From Lingula anatina (Eukaryota > Brachiopoda > Lingulata > Lingulida > Lingulidae), in the NCBI RefSeq assembly GCF_001039355.2, contig NW_019775490.1, positions 248,001 through 312,000 on the forward strand: 64,000 nucleotides of DNA. Reading direction: 5' to 3'. Both the position numbers and the translations under genes were made by a program. The notes under the pieces were generated by a model. The model saw only the letters and a program-made list of their open reading frames with translations, made no database searches and had not been told where the DNA came from. Below are positions 9,325 through 20,100 of the stretch, one piece after another. How positions within the stretch are numbered: the stretch's first letter is position 1; each line of letters opens with the position of its first letter.

Positions 9325-9598
9325 GTCAGAACCAGTGGCGGATTTATAGTAGGGTCAGGGGGGTCCTGACCCCCCCCTTGATTTCTGAAAAAAAAAATCA
9401 CTGCAGTGGTCTCATCTTGAAATTGGAATTTTGACATTATAGCTTAAACCATACCAAATGGCACCCTTCATCCTCTTAAATACCAAAATATTTTTCCAAT
9501 GCCACCGAGGGGTGGGTGGGTGGGTGGGTGGGCGGGGGGTTGGCTTGGCATCTGCGGACCCCCCTTCACATAATCCTGGATCCGCCCCTGGTCAGAAC
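9325..9598. mobile_element. Nonautonomous hAT-type element with 8-bp target duplication
   Basis: The 258-bp body (9333-9590) starts CAGTGGCGGATTTATAG and ends CTGGATCCGCCCCTG. The reverse complement of the right end is CAGGGGCGGATCCAG, a classic hAT-type terminus. It is bounded by a perfect 8-bp direct repeat GTCAGAAC at 9325-9332 and 9591-9598, the target-site length of the hAT superfamily. The interior is G/C-homopolymer rich (GGTCAGGGGGGTCCTGACC, GTGGGTGGGTGGG) and encodes no transposase. The ORF at 9458-9646 is incidental. Confidence 0.85.
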
Positions 9599-9711
9599 AT
9601 CAACAGGTGTTCATTATCAAATCTTCAATTCTTGATATTGAACTAGAGAAAATGATCCATAACTGTAGAAAAGGCAACTAAGTTTTACCACTGTTACGGT
9701 ACAATTTGTTT

Positions 9712-9775
9712 ATGTTGTCTGCCATATTGCCAAGAAAAGCGTCATCAAATATCTTGGCAATATGGCGGACAACAT
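9712..9775. repeat. Near-perfect hairpin, 24-bp stem
   Basis: The left arm 9712-9735 (ATGTTGTCTGCCATATTG...) and the right arm 9752-9775 pair with one mismatch (T/C), around a 16-nt loop. It may be a short palindromic MITE end pair or a structured RNA; a microRNA-like precursor cannot be excluded but there is no direct support. Confidence 0.8.
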
Positions 9776-11794
9776 GTCATGACGATAATAATCAAATCGA
9801 TGCTACTTCTATTTTCAATTCCAAAGTAGCAAAAAAAAAGTTTCTGTAGTAGGACAAGCATTAAATGGATTTTAAAGTGGTAAACTCAATGAAAAACCTT
9901 GAAGAAGTGATTTAAATATGTTTTATTGTTGATTCTTGTAATTCAGAAACTTTATTCAGGTTAATACCCCTGATTCTGGTAATATATAATGACCGAGTCC
10001 AAATTACTGGAACATCATAGAATACAAATGTATTTAAGGTCCACACATGTTTTCTAATTAAGCCTGAGATTTTGATATAGATATGATATACATATAACTT
10101 GAGAAATTTGATACAAAGATAGCTACATATCTGAGAACATGAATAAGTGATTTATATTTAAATCAAATGTTATTCAGGTTTTAGTGACATCATGGCTGTC
10201 ATTTTTTTCAGATGCCTAGAGCTGTAAATGAGTCATCAAAAGTTTCCCTAATTGTCAATTTGATTTTCATTCCATGTCACAAAAAGTGGAAATTTGCATA
10301 CAATAAGTACTAGTACTGGTGCTAAGCATGAACACACAGTTGAAATTTTAATTCTAGGGTTTTTTCAAACAGGTTAGTGTAAATATGAAATACGCATGGT
10401 GAAAAAATTTTGGACCACAGAGGAAAAGAAATACAAATTAATACAAAGTAGCTTCCACGTTGTATGCAATAGAAATTGACCTCCAAATGTTGGCTATATG
10501 AGGAACATGGGGGTGGGGGGGGGGGGGTGAAACAAAGAAATTAATAAACAAATGTGGCAAAATATAAACTTTTTTTGTTTGTTTTTGAGGTTTTAATGCT
10601 TTATTTTAGTAATTATAAGAGCATGTTGATGAATTGCACAATGTCACTACCACAAATTGAGGTATCATGATTCACTGTTACACAGGAATAAATCAATATG
10701 TTTGTTTTAGTTCCTGGATCATTCAGCAAAGAACAGTTCACGAGGTGTAGTGATGACCTGTCAGTGATGGCATTAGCTTACTACAACTCAATTATTATAA
10801 TGAGAATACCTTCATAAACCTTAGCTCTACCTTTCCTCTCACTAGACCTTAGCCAGCCTGCATTAATAAAGTTTTAAGGGCATTTTTTCTGTGCCTTATT
10901 AGACATGTCTGATGAAAGTATGTTGAAAGTACTTTCTGATATTGTTTTTAATAGATTTTTTCTGACATTTACATTTCCTCATTTTCTTACCTAGTGTATA
11001 CATAGTTTTGTTTTTTTCTATAAAATGTAGCCACATGGCAATCTACAGGCTAATTGGCTATGGGACATATCTCAAAGGTTTTTTTGTTCTTATTTTGAAT
11101 AGTCATGGTAAGATAACAGTTTATGTTCTGTTGATGAAAGAATTAGAACATGATAGACTACATATTGTTATTGAAATAGTTTAAGTCATCAATGCTATCC
11201 TTTACATATAATTGCTTTGACTTTTTATTTCAGAGAAAATTCAAATATCAGTGAATAATAAAAACAACAAAGAATAGAGGATAATGTTAAGTGATGATAA
11301 CTCTATTCTGCCCATTGTCATTGTTTTCTGTTCATTTTTCTACCTTTTACTTGAGGTATACGTATAGCTAGATTGCTATATCATCTCTGTCACAAACTGC
11401 AAAAGATTTGATACTGTCCAACGCAGTGTCTCTGTCACATCCTAAAGTTTTCTTCTCTAATACATTCTGGAATTCACAGAAGGTAGCTTAAATGGATGTC
11501 AAATTGAACAAGGTGGATGGTATGTTATGACAATGAACACGAGTTATCAAAAGTGAGTCACCGAGTCAAAGAAAGAGCTCTGAACTTCTCAGTAAATTGA
11601 TATGTGTCTGAAAATGTCTGCTTTCAAATCTATCCACTCAATCCATTTACTTCAAGTAAGAAGGAAAGATAGATGCAGAATTACACATGCAGAATGTTAA
11701 AAAACCAAGCTGCCTGTTGCCAATAGAAGCTGCAGCTGAATTATTTTTATGTTTTGTTTAAATGTTTTTTAGTAATTGTAAAAGTGACTCAGTT

Positions 11795-12145
11795 TTCAGA
11801 TGTCAGGGGGTTGTACACTGAATTGTACACTTTATTGATATTTGGTGACAAGCCTCAGGGTGACATCTGTGAAAAACTTTCAAGGGGTCACCATCACGTC
11901 CCATGCCGCAGATATTTTGCAAAGTGAGCCAGATATCAGATGTCAGGGGGGTTTAACTGCATTCACATGGGGTCACCATCAGTCCCATATTATAGATATT
12001 GTTAGAAGTGACCCAGAAATCAGATGTCAGGGGGGTTTAACTGCATTCACATGGGGTCACCATCAGTCCCATATTATAGATATTGTTAGAAGTGACCCAG
12101 AAATCAGATGTCAGGGGAGATGTACTGTACTTTTATGGGATCACC
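11795..12145. repeat. 84-bp tandem array, about 3.5 copies
   Basis: Units beginning TGTCAGGGGG occur at 11941, 12025 and 12109, exactly 84 bp apart. Two are nearly identical (GTTTAACTGCATTCACATGG, GGTCACCATCAGTCCC). Diverged partial units lie at 11801 and 11884. Because 84 is a multiple of three, a 159-codon frame (11842-12321) stays open and reads as a 28-residue repeat; I regard this as a by-product. Confidence 0.9.
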
Positions 12146-12285
12146 ATCAATTGCATGCCTTTCAGCTCCTTTTTACCAGCAGTTTATTAAATCGTTGCTT
12201 AAAAAAATTAAATAAGATTCCATGCTACCACTTAACTGGCATGGTTGAATTTAAAATTAAACATTTTCAAACTTGGCTAAGGAGT

Positions 12286-12322
12286 GTTTACCTCTGCCAA
12301 GGAGGTTATGTTTTTGGATAAG
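12286..12322. repeat. Palindromic ACCTCTGCCAAGGAGGT motif, possible repeat end
   Basis: TTTACCTCTGCCAAGGAGGT is followed by TATGTTTTTGG. The 17-bp core is close to self-complementary. I recall similar CCTCCGCCAAGGAGGTTATGTTT strings as a dispersed repeat in marine invertebrate DNA, but cannot verify this here. Confidence 0.35.
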
Positions 12323-12723
12323 TTTATTCAATGATCAAATTTTTTTTTCATGAAATTTATCATTGATTTTATTCATATTCTAATATTGCTAAATTTATCT
12401 GCTTGACCAAAAGACACTGTATTCTAGTATGATCACAGTTACTGATACTTTTCTGTGATTTTAATTAGTGGTACATGTATATATAAGAATATTATTTGCT
12501 TAAGATTTCATAAACATGAAATGGAGATGTGGTTTTCCATTTCAAATTGTTATAATTAGCAGTTGAATATTACACTATTACATTCAAATTGAGACAACTG
12601 ACTTTTAACTGGCATAAATACTGACACTGAGTCCAACACTTTGCCGAGCTTGACACATCCTTTATTTTGAATGCAGCACCATGTGAGAATCTATTTAATC
12701 ATATTTTTTAAATCTCATTTCAG

Positions 12724-12850
12724 TAGATACTGGCTGAAGGCATCACTTTTGTACAAGTCTTCAAATGCTGAGCAGCTCACCTTGTGAAGGGCATTGAACT
12801 TTAGCAAGATGCCTCAGGGAGACATCCGCGAATGGCTGTCAAGATATAAG
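12724..12850 (+). CDS. HYCC1: Hyccin exon 1 coding (12809-12850) with 85 bp of 5' UTR
   Basis: An acceptor CTCATTTCAG ends at 12723, so this exon probably has noncoding sequence 12724-12808 and at least one upstream noncoding exon. ATG at 12809 starts [14 protein letters not shown], then AAG|GTACATG. The start is the only Met in frame before the conserved EWLS motif. Confidence 0.85.
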
Positions 12851-15800
12851 GTACATGTCAACTGTAAATTTGCAGTGTGATTTCTCACTTCCTTTCCTAG
12901 CATTCCATAATAATGTTGATTTGATTTGTATAATTATGCTTTTATTTAACATGCATTGAGTGCGGAAGGTGTCTATCCCAAGAGTTGTGATGTATAGACC
13001 TGTGGAAATCTGTATCTTTTAAACCAAGCTTTATCATGCTGGAGGAAAAATATAAACCATCCCAAATATGTCTACCAGTACTAATTATGGGAATTGTCTC
13101 ATTCTTTTGAGAAATATAACCTGACTTTTATTACATCATGTGAAGGTGGTTGGTATGTGTATGTTTGGGGATAGAAACATGGTTTTTAGAATTAGGGTTT
13201 TAAGTGTTTGAGTATGTAATTTATAGGCATTGATATGGAACTCTTTGCTATTCATTTTTATGGATAAAAATCAGGTGCTTGAAATTGCAGCCATCATCAG
13301 TATTTTCGCCTTTACCCTTTGTTGTGCACTTAAGTTGAAATTCAACTTGTTATCACCATAAAAAAAAATAAAAACTTACATATTAAATCAAACTTACATT
13401 GCATAGGAATCATTCATACTAGTAGCACTAGTAATTATAAGTTTGAATACCAACCTGATTATGTTCTTTTAGTTATGAAGTTTTCTTTTGTGTGTATTTT
13501 AAGTTTTTCTCAAGTTGTCATTTTCAAGGTGTGACTTAACTCCCATTGGACTGAAGCCATGCTGAGTTATTTACATTTTCCTATTGTCCACAACAACAGA
13601 ATGTAATAAAATTTGGTAGTGATTCTGTTATTATGTATTATATAACATTGCTTCACAATTGACAAAAACATATTTTGTGCACTTTCATCGTAATATTAGT
13701 TGTTCATCAATTTTAGACATTTTATTTTTGTCATTCCTATGACTGCCATCTGAGAGCTTTGCTGCCTTGCTATTGTAGGTCTGAAACAAAGACCTAATCC
13801 TCTCTCTTTGTCATCTATGCTTATTAACACCTGTTATCTGTGCTACTTCCCATAATACCATTATTATATAACAATTTCCAGTGCCTATATCTCCAGTATT
13901 ACCAATATTCTACTGTATTCTGCAAAGAGGATCAGGCAGATTTAATCCTTATATTTTTCTTACTTGGTGATTTACTGAAAGACCAAAGATTTGACAAATT
14001 AATCATCAGTATTACTATCATGGTTTGTTGTTCATTTCAAAAAACCAAGATGCTTTGTTTGCCTGCTGTCTTTCAAGTTCTGCGAAATACAATAGGTTAT
14101 AAATTAGATGTAGTAGGATTACTGGTTTTTGTGATTTTACTTTATCTTATATCAAACTCAATGCAGCTGGATTTCTTTTTTTCCTTTTAAATAAACAGTA
14201 TTTCTCCTACAATTTTTAAAGGAAGAGTTTTTTGTCTAAATAAGCGTAACTTGTTTTGAATCAATTTCCTTTATCTTTTTATGATCTAAATGTAGCAGTA
14301 AAAAAGTCATAGGAGAGGCATTGAATGGAATGTCGAAGTCAAATGTGGTGGTGAAGTATAATTGTTTCAAAAATAATTTTCAAGATGAGATAAAGTACAC
14401 GGATTTTTCGACAGAAAAATACTTTATTAGAATGTATTTTTTCACTGTTTTTTTGACACCTTACCCCCTCTGCTTGTGTCAGTTTCACATTTGGTATTCT
14501 GTGAAACGTTTAGAATGAATTTACTTTATAGATCAATAACTGAATTGTTGGAAGATCAAACTAAGTTTATTTGCCATATCTACTGTATTAAGAGCCTGTA
14601 AGTTTTATTTTATATCAGTATTATGTCAACTAAAAATGAACTGGTTTAATGTTTCAGTAAGGAATATTTTAGGTTATATATGCAAGTAATCAAGTAATCC
14701 ATACACCCATTGTTTTGAAAAAAGAACCATATTTTTTTCAAAAAATAAAATTGGAATAAGTCAGCAAAGATAACGTGATGTTTATAAATAAAGACATACT
14801 GGTGCATGTTGTGGACATCAGTTTTTTAACCACTGTTCATTTCTGTCCATTGTGACAGAGTTTTTTTTCCTTCAGTAACATAGAAAAAATGATTTTGTGC
14901 AACAAGTCTGTGGTTGACAAAAAGAGATTAAAAACTGTATCACCTACATCTCTGCACTGACTGATGCCATGTAAACAGTTTTGTATCTCGTTCGTGCTGC
15001 ACCTGCTTACATCACTTAAACAACCAGCAAAACTTGAGTTGGCCAGTGGGAAATATGATTATTTTATTATTTTAATCTATTATGGCAAATTGCAGAGTAA
15101 ATTGAAAAAAATCCAGGGTAATTAAGAATATTGGCTATCAACCTGAGGATGCTTTCAATGTACTTAGCCAAAATGAAAACAGCAGATTTTAAAGAAATCA
15201 TCAACAGTTTTTTTTGTTACATGTGTACTAACTCACCATTGCCATATCAAACTTTGTGCTGAAGCTTATACATAATTAATACAAATTTTGATTTTTTTTA
15301 CAACTTCCCCTCAAGTGGCTTTTAACAACTTCACCTTTTCATTCATACAAAATTTGTCTAAACACATTTTCTAAATCTGAATTTGTTTTGGGCAAATCAT
15401 ATCCAAAGCAGTCATTTGTCGTTATTACAAGTGTCTTGCTTGCAATTGGATTTTTGCAACATTTGCTGTCTAAGTGATGTTAAACATGATAGATCCAACT
15501 TTCCGTTGGCAATCAGTCAGAGAAGAAGAAAATAATTAATTTACAAACAGAAGATTGTCCCTTTTCCTTTATTAAATAATTTAGAAGAAGATTTTAAACC
15601 ATTTTTACATGATTGCAGTGTGAACTTAAATAATAATGCCATAAAAGGATGATAGAAAAGCAATTTTAAGCATTTAGTTCACTGGTGGCATTTGCATGAA
15701 AAAGTAATTCCATTATCTGTGTAAACACGTTAAAAACATTTATTACTCACTGATGGCCAATAACATTTAATTATACTGCAGAAGCATACCGACATGAAGC

Positions 15801-17097
15801 TAGAGGTTGGCAGGACTCTTAATTTTATTATGTTACATTTTTTTTACTGGTTCTTTTGATTAGATAGTAAATCTGTAAATTTTGACATGCTTGAAATAGA
15901 ACTTAATTTGTAACAAAACCACCCTAACTTTTAGACTCAGCAGATTAATACCAGGTCATGGAAAGCTACATTGAAGCTTTCATGCTTGTAGAATAAATTG
16001 ATTGTAACATATTTTCCAGAATTATAGTTTTGCGAGACTTATGTTTTAATTGATTGGTGTATTTGTTAATTTGATTATCTGGCATTTCATTAACATAAAA
16101 GAGAAAGTTGGAAAAGGGTATTGAAGTCTTAATATGTTATGAGATTGGAAGATTATTTATTATATAACAATATATATATAATGAAGAGGTATTAGATTGG
16201 TTTTTCTCATTTTCCTGATAAGGAAACACATGCTTTACTTGTGCGGACTGAAACGTATTTGGCAACCAACAAAAAAGCATGGTTATATTTTTCTTATAAC
16301 TAAAAGACATTCATTATATTGTTTTTAAACAATAGATTAAGTGACCTCTCTTGTAATTACCTTTGGAAAAATCATTTTCCTATTTGAAAGACAAAGGCCA
16401 GTGCAGACTTCTTATAGGTGAGGACCCAGGTGTGGAAGAAGTGGGGTTTACATTATGATATCTTTTAGCTTGTGTAATGAAGTGAAGATGGCCAGCTTAG
16501 ATTAAATGACATCTTGTGGCAAAACAAGGACAGAAGTAACATGAAATGAATGATGAGAGGAGATGTGACTTTTATTGATTTTTGGCAATTTGAGGGGACA
16601 GGCATTACTGGGAAAGCATTGATATATCTACTGAACATTGCATGCTTGCTTTGTCAGAAAATTGTGGTATTCGTGTCTTGTTACAAAAAAAAAATTTTTT
16701 TTTGCTTTAATTTTTATAACAGTATAAAGTTGGAAATACTTTTTTGTTTTCACTTGTTTACTGACTATCTATGCTAGTAGATTATAAGAGCTTCTAGCTT
16801 GGCTTAAAACCTATGTAATATATATCAAAATGATTTATATTTTATGTATTGTTTATTCTCTGGTGATAGTGATAGCTTTTTTTTGTTTGTTCTCAATGCA
16901 GTTTTAATTATTTGTTTTTATTATTGTATAGAAATTCCTTTTTGTTGTTTGTTTCATCTTCATCTCTACTCAGCAGGAAGACTTAAGGGTGTGTCATGTT
17001 GCAATAGAACTTTCTTTAGGCTTCATCCAGGATTAAGTGAGTGACTACCACAACACTGCAGAATAACATGGTTAAATCTATCGTTATGAAGAAACAG

Positions 17098-17128
<31 letters not shown>

Positions 17129-17132
17129 GCAA

Positions 17133-17172
<40 letters not shown>

Positions 17173-20100
17173 GTGGATCCTTTAGAAATTATAAATAGGT
17201 TAAGCAAAGTAAAGGAAACAACAACTTTTACAAAATATTTGATCAATTTCTTCAGAACCATAATTTCATAGGACAATATTCTGAGGTTCATATATATTTA
17301 TATAAACTTATATTCCTTTTTTTAATAAACAAGACAAAAAAAAAAAAAAAAAACCTACATGATATGAAATGCTCCCCATCTTTGACTTCTAATCTGTCCA
17401 ACAGGTATGTCAGGGCTGTCAACCAAGTTTTGTAGGCTTTGTTAGCAGACAATAGTGTGCAATGCACAGAGAAATAAGGTTTGACTTATTAGTCTGGCCA
17501 CCCGCTGGGGGATATCTGTGAGATTGCTAGCCTGGCTGCTGGTGCTTTTCAGTGCATGGGAAACTGGATGTGGAGGCCTTGTGTACAAGTGGGAGGACAG
17601 ATGGAGTGAACACACGGTCACCAACAGTGTATCTCTTAGACTGTGTACATCTTATTGTTTCACATGTGATTAACAGTGGAATATCACCTGAAAAGATCAG
17701 GGATTGAGAAAAGTGTAGAATGCATGAGATTGCCTAGGATTTCTCAGTTTCAAAAACTCTTTATTTATTCTTAATGGCCAGGTATTTAAAGATCGAGATT
17801 CATAACCTAAATAATTTTGTTTTTACTGTTTACATGTAAAACAAATAAAATTGATAGCATGAGCTTCATTGGATAAGTACTAGTTACAACACAAGTTGTC
17901 CACTGTATGCAACATATCAGAGCGTAACCCGAGGTAGAATTTGCTCTTGTATGCCACATACAGTGGATGACAAGTACTTACAATGGACAATTGGGATAAT
18001 AAATGTTTATGCTATCAAATATGATGAAAAGATAGCAGACCTGCTTTCAAGGTGAACTTTAAAAATGGAAAAGTATATAATTTTGTTATTGGGAGAGGGG
18101 AAGCCCCACCTCCTTCTTTGAACTCTCTATACTTAAATGCATTCCTAGAGCAGGTTTATGACAAGTATGGGACAAATATTTAGATGTTTGAATAGGAAAA
18201 CTATAAAGAATAAGTACATTTATAAGTACAAGTGAAGAAACTAAATATACTATAACAATGTTTTCATATACTTTAAAATATTATTTCATGTTTATGTTTC
18301 TTTTTGCATTTATCAGGAGAAAAGTTTTCTACACTTTCTCCATGTTCTCAATAGGCAAGTTTTCAAATGTACAGTTTATATTCTGCGTGTATTTTGCTTT
18401 AATGGCAGTCTGTTTTAATTTCTGACTCCAGGCTCTTCCAGAGACAGAAATCAGCAACTATGCAAAGACAATCCGTGGCAATGAAGACCTAACCAGTGCA
18501 CTCTATGATCTGCTAGAGAATGACAGAGAGCATGAGGTACAACAATGAGCTGACCAGTGTGTAACAATTTCTTGCCAATCTGTAAACACTGATCAATAAT
18601 AAAACCAGAGATTGTTGTCAGGAAACCTAGAAGACATGGAAGTATTTTGTCATGATTACATGATGGTAGATGGGAAACAAAAAGGGTAGATTTATCATTT
18701 AGTGTGATGAGGGTAGAATAAGCATGCTTACTAAAGGCAAGGACATCAGTTTTGTGTCCTAGATTAAGGCAAGAGTCTGTGCAGTATATCAGTATATAGT
18801 GCCTTAGAAAAACTGACATATCCTCCACACCCTGTTCTTAAGTGTTAATTACACTGATCAAGAGGAGCAAAATTTGATGAAGTGATAGTGGTCCATGATA
18901 TGAAATAAATGAATGTTGAAACAGCCTTCAAATGTTAATTCAGATAATAAATGATATTAATTTTGAATTGAAATGATGTTGCAACAAAGTAAAATAACCT
19001 CCAAAATTTGTATATTTTGTTCTATTAACCGGCATATTTGTAAGAGCATTTATTATTCAGGAATGTACATAGTTTTATTTATTTTACTTCTTTTTTTAAA
19101 CAGATCATTGATCCTGTGTGCCATCAGTTATTTGAGTTCTACAGGTCAAGAGTAGAAAACTTGCAGTACTTCACCATGGACCTTGTGCCCACGTTGATTT
19201 GGTCGTACCTGGCAGCCATCAGCAGGAACCAGAAAAAGGTAACTTATACTAAATGGGCTTGCCTAGGACAGGATTCTTTTAACCCAATATTTGGCAGGAA
19301 AATTCAGAGATGAAACTTTGTGTGAAATTGGTTTGAGAGTTGGAAGAAAATACTAATTTTCATGTCAGATTAAAATGTTTAGCATTTGGCTAATTTTTAC
19401 TGTTTGAGAGTAATTGAGAGTGAGTAACATTTTAAACTAACATTGGAAGTATTCTACGTTTTTGTTAACCAAACTAGAATATATTAAGCATTTGTCTGAA
19501 AGAGGTTTCTTGGCATGAAGTTTGTCTAAGCTTAAAGGATTCATGATTACGATGGGCACCATCTGAAGTACAACCTTACGTGTTCAAAATGGAGACTCAT
19601 CTTCAATATCTGATCTTTGATTTCTGCATGATGAACAAGGGATGTCTCACGCATATCATGCTGAGGCACATATGTAATGACACTAATCATCATCATCATC
19701 ATCATCAAGATGGGGCTCATCTCATGAGAAATGATGGTGATCTTCCTGTGTCAATGTGAAAATAGGATGTTTGCAGCTCCGTCACCTGCTGTTGTCTTGC
19801 TGTCTGGACATGTTGATTAGGTGTGAGACCAGAGGTTGCCATGTGTTGAAGTGTGACGTCTGCTGTGGACATTGCACTGATTATGGATGACAGTATATTT
19901 ATGCAGTTGGCAGGTGTTTGTAGACCGTGAAACAAGACATGCACTTTATTTGATGAATTTTCATGTACATTATTATCTAGGATGCATTGCACTTTTTTCA
20001 TTAAATGTTTAATTTATTACCTCTAAGTGATTTGGTTGGCTATTGAAGAAGGTTATTATTATTATTATCCCTTTATGGATACAAGCACATTTTGGTACTA

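Larger units (their letters stand above)
8616..12723. other. Region between the MRPL10 and hyccin start codons
   Basis: No conserved coding sequence was seen. It contains the hAT-type element (9333-9590), a 24-bp-stem hairpin (9712-9775), G runs near 10510, the 84-bp tandem array (11795-12145) with an exon-1-like segment at about 11855-11888, and a palindromic ACCTCTGCCAAGGAGGT motif near 12291. The hyccin promoter and any noncoding first exon must lie here but were not identified. Confidence 0.6.
12851..18431 (+). other. Hyccin intron 1
   Basis: A 5.6-kb AT-rich intron. It contains an inverted (AAT)n/(ATT)n pair (17098-17172), an A run near 17336-17353, and a palindromic element with TTGATAGCAT termini (17851-18018). 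The remaining ORFs (13840-14190, 14321-14518, 16550-16777, 16844-17044) are hydrophobic chance frames in T-rich DNA. Confidence 0.75.

Noticed and set aside
11795-12145. CRISPR-like array
   Set aside because: Regular 84-bp units, but contiguous tandem repeats without spacers, in a eukaryotic context.
17016-17291. Poly-Ile/Leu and poly-Asn frames on both strands
   Set aside because: They are translations of the AAT/ATT microsatellite.
18451-18828. 125-codon minus-strand ORF over hyccin exon 2
   Set aside because: Antisense shadow of a well-supported exon, with no domain similarity.
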